From NCBI RefSeq assembly GCF_003573695.1, contig NC_039364.1, forward strand, positions 70,452,256-70,516,255: a stretch of DNA of 64,000 nt, given 5' to 3'. A program made the position numbers and the translations under genes. Source of the DNA: Papaver somniferum (Eukaryota > Streptophyta > Magnoliopsida > Ranunculales > Papaveraceae). Each line of letters opens with the position of its first letter. Positions within the stretch are counted from its first letter, which is position 1. Positions 58,640 through 64,000 of the stretch are shown piece by piece. The notes under the pieces are model-generated. The model searched no databases. It saw nothing but the letters and a program-made list of their open reading frames with translations, and was not told the DNA's origin.

Positions 58640-59256
58640 TTGGGGACTTTCCTTTCTCCTCGCGAACAAACAGGATCACCGAATAATGATTTTCTTCCTC
58701 CTCTCGAACAAATTTCCTTTCTCCCATTTTTCCAGTAAGATAATCAATGACGCCACAAACGGACAAACGTATTGGTATTATAAAATGTAATCATACAATT
58801 GTTTATCGTATTTGCATGGATATAGTTTGTACTAGACAAATTAGTGCACCATCGAATTAAATTAAAACTAGTGCACCATTGAATCATACAAAATTAAAAA
58901 CACAGGGGAAATAAGAAATCAAAAACAGGGAAAATCTAAATCCGATCTAACTCTAGATCCGCAAGCAAATCTCAAAATTACAAACGATTAGACTAGTGAA
59001 AGTAATTCTCCTTCGTACATACACAGTCATGAATATATTTGACGCCTATGCCAAAATCAGATCAAATCAAGACATCAAGGATGAATATGAATCTATATTT
59101 GAAGAGAAGAAAATATATATATGGAAGAAAAAAAATCCAACTTAACTAATTTTACGATGACGATTTCATTGATTCCAACATATGTATTTGATAGCAACCC
59201 AAAAAAAATAAAATCAAAATTCATTGCCGCAGGGTTAGAGCTCGTGCGTGATAACG

Positions 59257-59415
59257 TTTTGTAGTATAAAAGATAAGAAAAGAGGAAGAGAATAATTCTA
59301 TATTGATCAGGGTTCTTAGGTTACATGGATATAATACATGTATATACATGGAGATGGGAAAACCAAAAGACATCTGTTTTGAGCCGCACACCTATGGGCT
59401 GTAAGCCCTACAACA
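59257..59415 (-). repeat. element E 5' LTR (159 bp)
   Basis: Partner of 53084-53229, followed by the TSD AATCT at 59416. Confidence 0.9.
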
Positions 59416-59455
59416 AATCTCAGTTTTTTGATCTCATTCGTAAAGCAGACGTTTT

Positions 59456-60026
59456 TAGGGGTGCCAACGGGTCCTATCGGGTCCGGGTAGTGTATTAACC
59501 GGAACTGGAACCGCTAATTTTAATCGGTTCAGGGTCCTAACGGTTCCGGGTCCGGTTCCTAAATTGATGGACCCGAAACCGAACCCGTTAAAAACCTTAA
59601 TTACCCGTTGGGTCCGGGTATTTATCGGGTCCTCTAAATTCAACTATATTTTTTGATAATATATTTTTAGAATTGTTCATTTAGCTTGAATTTTATAACT
59701 TTTCATATAAAATTATTATTATATCTATAAAAATGTTTTAATTAACATTAAAAGTAAGAAAATAAACGAAAAATGAAAAAAAATTCAAACGAAACCATAC
59801 AAAATCTTTCCATTTTAAGTAAAATTAACAAGTAAAAGATGAATATTCGGGTACTCGATACCCGGCGGATAATACCCATTAGGACCCGAAAACTTATCGG
59901 TTCCTAACGGGTCCACCCGTCGGGTAGTGATTTTGTTAATGGGTCCAATCTTAGGACCTGGAACCGGACCCGATATACCCGAGTCCGGTTCGGTTTCGGG
60001 TAATCGGGTACCCGTTGGCAGCACTA
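59456..60026. mobile_element. non-autonomous hAT-type element (571 bp)
   Basis: Terminal inverted repeats TAGGGGTGCCAACGGGT (left) and TAGTGCTGCCAACGGGT (right, reversed). The subterminal parts are packed with GGGTCCGG and CGGTTCC words and the core is AT-rich. The flanks GACGTTTT and GGCGTCTT match in 6 of 8 positions, fitting an aged 8-bp TSD, the hAT signature. There is no transposase. Confidence 0.75.
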
Positions 60027-60117
60027 GGCGTCTTGGCCTTAAAAGAGTTAAAACGGTGGGATATATATTTGCTCTATATTAATTTTTATTTTAAAAGTTT
60101 TTAACTAAATAAAATTG

Positions 60118-60925
60118 AAACTTATTATAGGGGCTCCAAGCTTTTGGTTTTCTCCTATAGATTCGAGTGTCCCAAATATCGATAAGAGGATATTTAACGT
60201 ATAATAAAAAACTAAAATATTCTTAAATAATTAACCTAAAGCCAAAAATTAAACATAAACCTAATCCTCTTCTTTTTCTCCATCGTCTCTTCTTCTTCTT
60301 TTTCCTTTTTTTTCGGTTGTTCTTCAACGACCGTTCTCCGGAACTTCAATTAGGTAATTACTTAATCGATTCTCTTCAAGTAATTACTTCAATTAGGTAA
60401 AAACCCACCCTTTTTTGTTGATTCTGGTCGCATAAATAGGTAGGATTTGATCAAATTAGAGATTCTGAAATAGTTTCAGAATTACTTACGGTTGGAAAAT
60501 ATTGGTTTTCCCAACGGTAGAACAATTATACGGTTGGGAGAATATGAACTCCCAACCGTATTTTAACCTGGGTTTTCTGACGGTTGGGAGTTCCAACCGT
60601 ATATGGTAGTTACGATTGGGAAAGTATAAACTCCCAACCGTATATGGTAGTTACGGTTGGGAAAGTTGAAGACTCCCAACCGTATGTTAAATTAAAAAAA
60701 TTATATTGGATTTTGATTTTCAAACCCTAACTATAAATTAGTCCAACTTTATTACTAATCATACTTAATTTAGTTAATTTAATTATTAGTACTAACTAAT
60801 GGAGGATATTACCATTAACAAAATTGATAGGTTAAGGAGTTTTGTTGATTACTATTTCATGACTCTCTATTTTGTCATCTTGTGATCCCCTAAAAACCAA
60901 AATTTGGAGCCCTTATAATAGGTTT
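60118..60925. mobile_element. MULE-type miniature element (808 bp)
   Basis: Ends AAACTTATTATAGGGGCTCC and, reversed, AAACCTATTATAAGGGCTCC, with TIR similarity of about 35 bp. The flanks AATAAAATTG (60107/8-60117) and AATAAAATTA (60926-60935) agree at 9 of 10 bases, a Mutator-like TSD length. It contains the palindrome array at 60488-60683 and no transposase. Confidence 0.78.
60488..60683. repeat. array of five ACGGTTGGGA...TCCCAACCGT hairpins
   Basis: Units at about 60488-60519, 60530-60560, 60580-60600, 60612-60641 and 60652-60683. Each has arms of about 10 bp around loops of 1-12 bases; unit 1 is the most diverged (CCAACGGT). Confidence 0.85.
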
Positions 60926-60944
60926 AATAAAATTAATTTTTTTT

Positions 60945-61456
60945 TGTGTGAATGAAAATCTTATTAGTCTCACATCGGGGAGTTCCTCTTTTTAATTCAT
61001 ATTATTCTATTATATAAACAAATTTCTCTATTTTTGTAAAATCTATGGGAAAAGGGTTTCTCTATATTTTACAGAGACCCTTAAGGAAAAATATTTTTCT
61101 ATTGTTTTTTTAAGCATTCGCGATTTTCCTTAGGGGTTTTTTCGGAGTTGTCAAGCTCAATTAAGCATCTACTACATATGCTAGTAGTAAATGTAATAGA
61201 GTGTTTTATCCTGGAGATATACGTCCTGTGAGCACTATAGCATCACTCCTGAGTGTATCCGGGCGCTAATTTCTTAAGGACAACGTGTTGAACACGTGGC
61301 TCACTCTGTTTTTCCAAAGATTTGCCTTGTTGCTGTTGCTGAGATCTGGGGAGCCCGTCCGTTTCGTCAAATCCATCACTTCCATTATAAATGAGCTAAG
61401 TATCGATAACTTTTGCTTATTTGATTTTTCCTTGTTATTGATTATTGCACCCAACA
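60945..61456 (+). repeat. copia-like solo LTR
   Basis: Begins TGTGTGAATGAAAATC, contains CTCACATCGGGGAGTTCC and a TATA-like ATTATATAAAC (about 61010), and ends near ATTGCACCCAACA. It has the layout of plant copia LTRs. Borders are approximate and no TSD was confirmed. Confidence 0.5.
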
Positions 61457-62465
61457 ATCTAGAGACTAGAGATAAACATCGCCATCCTTGCATCCCAATG
61501 GATCCAATTATGTAGAATAAACGTCAATTGTATTCTCCAAGAATAGATAATACTAATAGTAGTTGTGTTATTTAGTTACAGTTAGTCTCATCTAGTTTTA
61601 GTCTTTATGCACTAAAAAAAATCTAACTATGTTGCACGGATAATTATACGGTATCTGGACACATCAAATATCAGAAAATAGGTAATGGGGACACGTTATA
61701 TTTATATTAGACATGCTATTAAAATGAGATTTTATATCACCCTACCCAACAAAATGATTGTTCTTATTCTTTAATACTAATTAAACAAAATTAATAACAT
61801 GAATATGAAGTAATGATTGTTCTTAATAATATCAGATGTGTGAGATGGAAAACACACATCCGATACCTTGTTTGCATCAAAAAATTAGACCTTTATCATC
61901 AGTTTCATTACGCACCCTCATCTAAGCCAAAGAAAAATCCTAATTTTCAAGATAATATTTATATCTCTTCTTCTATTGGACAAATTACATAGTCTAAGGT
62001 TTAATTTACCAAAATAATTTAGCTCAATTCCGAACAACTGAAGAAAGAGCAGTTTACAATGAAACTACACACCCTTCCAAGTTCATTACACCTTTGACTT
62101 TGGACCTGGTAGAAATTAAAGCTAATCCAGATGAAACTATGGGCTAAAGGGGTTACAATGTTAACAAGAAACCAGAGATTAAAACATCAGGAAAAGATAC
62201 TGCAAAGGAAAATTTTGACGGAGGAATTGTCGGCTACAACAGAAATTAGGTAACCTTGTCGACCTTTGAGGACTTACATACAGATCCCAATTGCACAAAT
62301 ACGATTTCCTATGCTGGTGAATTGGCTTTTTCCCAATCTAATACAGGATTGTCTTGCTACAATGAGGTAACCCTAATTACCAAAATTACTCTTATCATTT
62401 TGATAACTGATGTTAACAGTTCCGGCAAGACTACTGGTTGCCACACAACTGCTTTAATTACTATG
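61457..62465. other. region without a recognised gene
   Basis: AT-rich. A short plus frame at 62256-62360 (MSTFEDLHTDPNCTNTISYA) sits before a GAGGTAACC donor-like site and could be the end of a LINE ORF1, but I cannot support this. Confidence 0.35.
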
Positions 62466-62593
62466 TCATAATAATATTTTCAATGCATTTTTATTGGTAA
62501 CGTGGTAGCAGGCACTGGATACAGAAAGGTCATAATAATATTTTCAATGCATTTTTATTGGTAACGTGGTAGCAGGCACTGGATACAGAAAGG
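62466..62593. repeat. 64-bp tandem duplication
   Basis: TCATAATAATATTTTCAATG at 62466 recurs at 62530, and the 64-bp copies are identical by eye, so the duplication is young. Confidence 0.9.
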
Positions 62594-62974
62594 TAACAAT
62601 AAAACCTCAATTCTCTAATTCCAGAATACAACATGATAACCAAATATTGTCCTTACTATAATAGATTTATTCATGCATAACATGTTAAATCAGTCTTTAT
62701 TCCGTCGATTCCCATCTTCCCATGCTAGGTATAGAAAACAAAAGGTTAGTGTGGTACATCAGTTCGATAGTAACATTTTTTTATCCCTCTTTATTAAGCT
62801 CTATAATATATTTATTGATTATGCTAGATACATAATTCCTTTTCATAAGAAAAACAACATAGCGGAACCTTCGCACCCTCATATATCTTACTTTTGGAAA
62901 TTTATTAAGACAATCTCCTGGAAAAGTCAGGCATTAAGAATCCAAACAAACCTGAAACCTAAACTAGCTTAAAT

Positions 62975-64000
62975 GACTTACTCAATCACAAAAATACGGA
63001 TATAATCTTCATATCAAAAACAAAACTGCAAACTAAGAATATAGAAACGATTATCAGAAAACTTAACCTTCAAAACTATCTGATTGTTTCTCCTAGAGGT
63101 ATAACAAGCGGTCTTATTTTAGCATGGAAGCAGAATGTTGACCTGACAATCCTAAACTATGAACAAAATCAGATAAATGCTAGAGTTTTTGACCACGGTA
63201 TTAATTCTCATTGGACAATCTCTTGTTTTTATGGTAGTCCTTATAGACACCTTAAGTATGATTCCTGGAAAATGATTAGGGACATGGCTAATAGTATTAA
63301 TGAACCATGGATCATAATTGGAGACTATAACACAGTTCTGCATGGGTCGGAAATACAAAGTAGATTTCCTATTAACCAGACTGAAGCTGATACCTTCCTT
63401 GATATGATTAACAACTTAAGTCTTCATGATATCAGATTCACATGTTATCCATTTACATGGAATAACAGAAGAAGTGATAATGAATTTACAGAATAATGAT
63501 TAGATAATGCCTTAGCTAATAATGAATGGCTAAACACTTTCCCTTGTTGTAGCATAACCCATCTCCCAACCCTTCTCTCTGATCATATCCCTATTAGTCT
63601 AAGTAACCACACCCAATGTAAGGATGGGGGGAAACCCTTTAAGTATTTTGGCCCTTGGATAAAACACCCTCAGTGGAAACCTATCATTGAAGATTCTTGG
63701 AAAATTCATATCTCTGGTTATCCATCTTTTTGCCCAACCAAAACACTAGCTAATGTAAAGTACACCTTTAGCAAATGGAATAAAGAAGTGTATGGAAACA
63801 TCGACACCAACATCAACAATACCAAAATAAAACTTGATGCTGCTAACAAAATCCTACCATCTCACATAAAATCCAGAGAAATAATCAAACTCACTAGGGA
63901 ACTAACTGAATGGTGCGTAGTGTAAAAAAAGAATTTTGGAAGATAAAAAGTAAATATAACTTTAGGAGATGGAAATACTCGTTACTTCCATGATAATGCC
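62975..64000 (+). pseudogene. LINE F ORF2: endonuclease and linker, truncated by window edge
   Basis: The plus frame from 62975 reads DLLNHKNTDIIFISKTKLQT, then GLILAWKQNVDLTILNY and the endonuclease core WIIIGDYNTVLHG (about 63305-63345). FTCYPFTWNNRRSDNEF, a double stop at 63494-63499, LDNALANNEW and LLSDHIPISLS (catalytic SDH box, about 63575) follow. The linker FSKWNKEVYGNI leads toward RT and ends at GDGNTRYFHDNA on the last bases. Shifts near 63920 add to the decay. RT should lie right of the window. Confidence 0.85.

Larger units (their letters stand above)
53084..59415 (-). mobile_element. decayed Ty1/copia retrotransposon, element E
   Basis: Short LTRs (53084-53229 and 59257-59415) flank 6 kb, and the perfect TSD AATCT lies at 53079-53083 and 59416-59420. 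Read on the minus strand the LTR runs TGTTGTAGGGC...CTACAAAA. The primer-site region ACGTTATCACGCACGAGC follows the 5' LTR, and a GGGGGAG polypurine tract precedes the 3' LTR. Only a scrap of RT/RNase H coding is left (54702-54914); 54915-58500 otherwise shows no readable domain. Confidence 0.82.

Noticed and set aside
60488..60683. Regular repeats that at first look like a CRISPR array
   Set aside because: Units are palindromes with tiny loops inside a TIR element of a plant genome; there are no spacers of constant length and no cas genes.

Overview
This window is plant nuclear DNA, most likely from a eudicot with a repeat-rich genome. The evidence is an intron-containing Golgi-type PMT gene, the first exons of NAR1, plant-type LINEs (endonuclease, RT, zf-RVT, plant RNase H), Ty3/gypsy Athila/Tat-like and Ty1/copia LTR elements, and CACTA, hAT and MULE-type DNA transposon pieces. 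I cannot prove the species; the repeat style would fit a poppy-like genome. No rRNA, tRNA, CRISPR array or bacterial-type operon was seen.

Layout: (1) 379-3563, minus: 5' six coding exons, leader intron and TATA box of a PMT20/PMT21-like methyltransferase whose last exon(s) lie left of base 1. (2) 4511-7373, plus: 5'-truncated LINE. (3) 7813-13892, minus: essentially full-length but dead LINE with a perfect 14-bp target-site duplication (TSD). (4) 14119-26110, minus: a third LINE split by a putative gypsy solo LTR, itself split by a complete 6.8-kb LTR retrotransposon (element A, 15593-22431, TSD ATTTC). (5) 26111-32900: one CACTA-like end, duplicated exon-like pieces, an unidentified gene-like stretch and an LTR-like stretch. 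(6) 33163-34696: solo LTR of the element A family (TSD GGTAT). (7) 34871-46340, minus: an unusual reverse transcriptase/restriction-like-endonuclease pseudogene cut in two by element B (35581-44649, TSD CTCTG), a gag-protease-only relative of element A. (8) 46514-49136: 2.6-kb gypsy-type solo LTR. (9) about 49450-52580: GC-rich repeats, palindromes and two NAR1 exons, possibly one gene-capturing transposon. (10) 53084-59415, minus: decayed Ty1/copia element (TSD AATCT). (11) 59456-60925: hAT-type and MULE-type miniature elements. (12) 60945-64000: copia-like solo LTR and the 5' half of another LINE running off the right edge.

The most interesting material is the element A/B family. Both members lack RT, RNase H and integrase. 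They share the LTR start, primer-site region and leader, and a C-terminal protein module built around a KFGG motif. The DNA encoding KFGG (AAGTTTGGGGG) is the same as the polypurine tract, so each element carries several internal tract copies. Outside the PMT gene and the NAR1 exons, nothing here looks like a working host gene; the rest is nested mobile DNA in various stages of decay.
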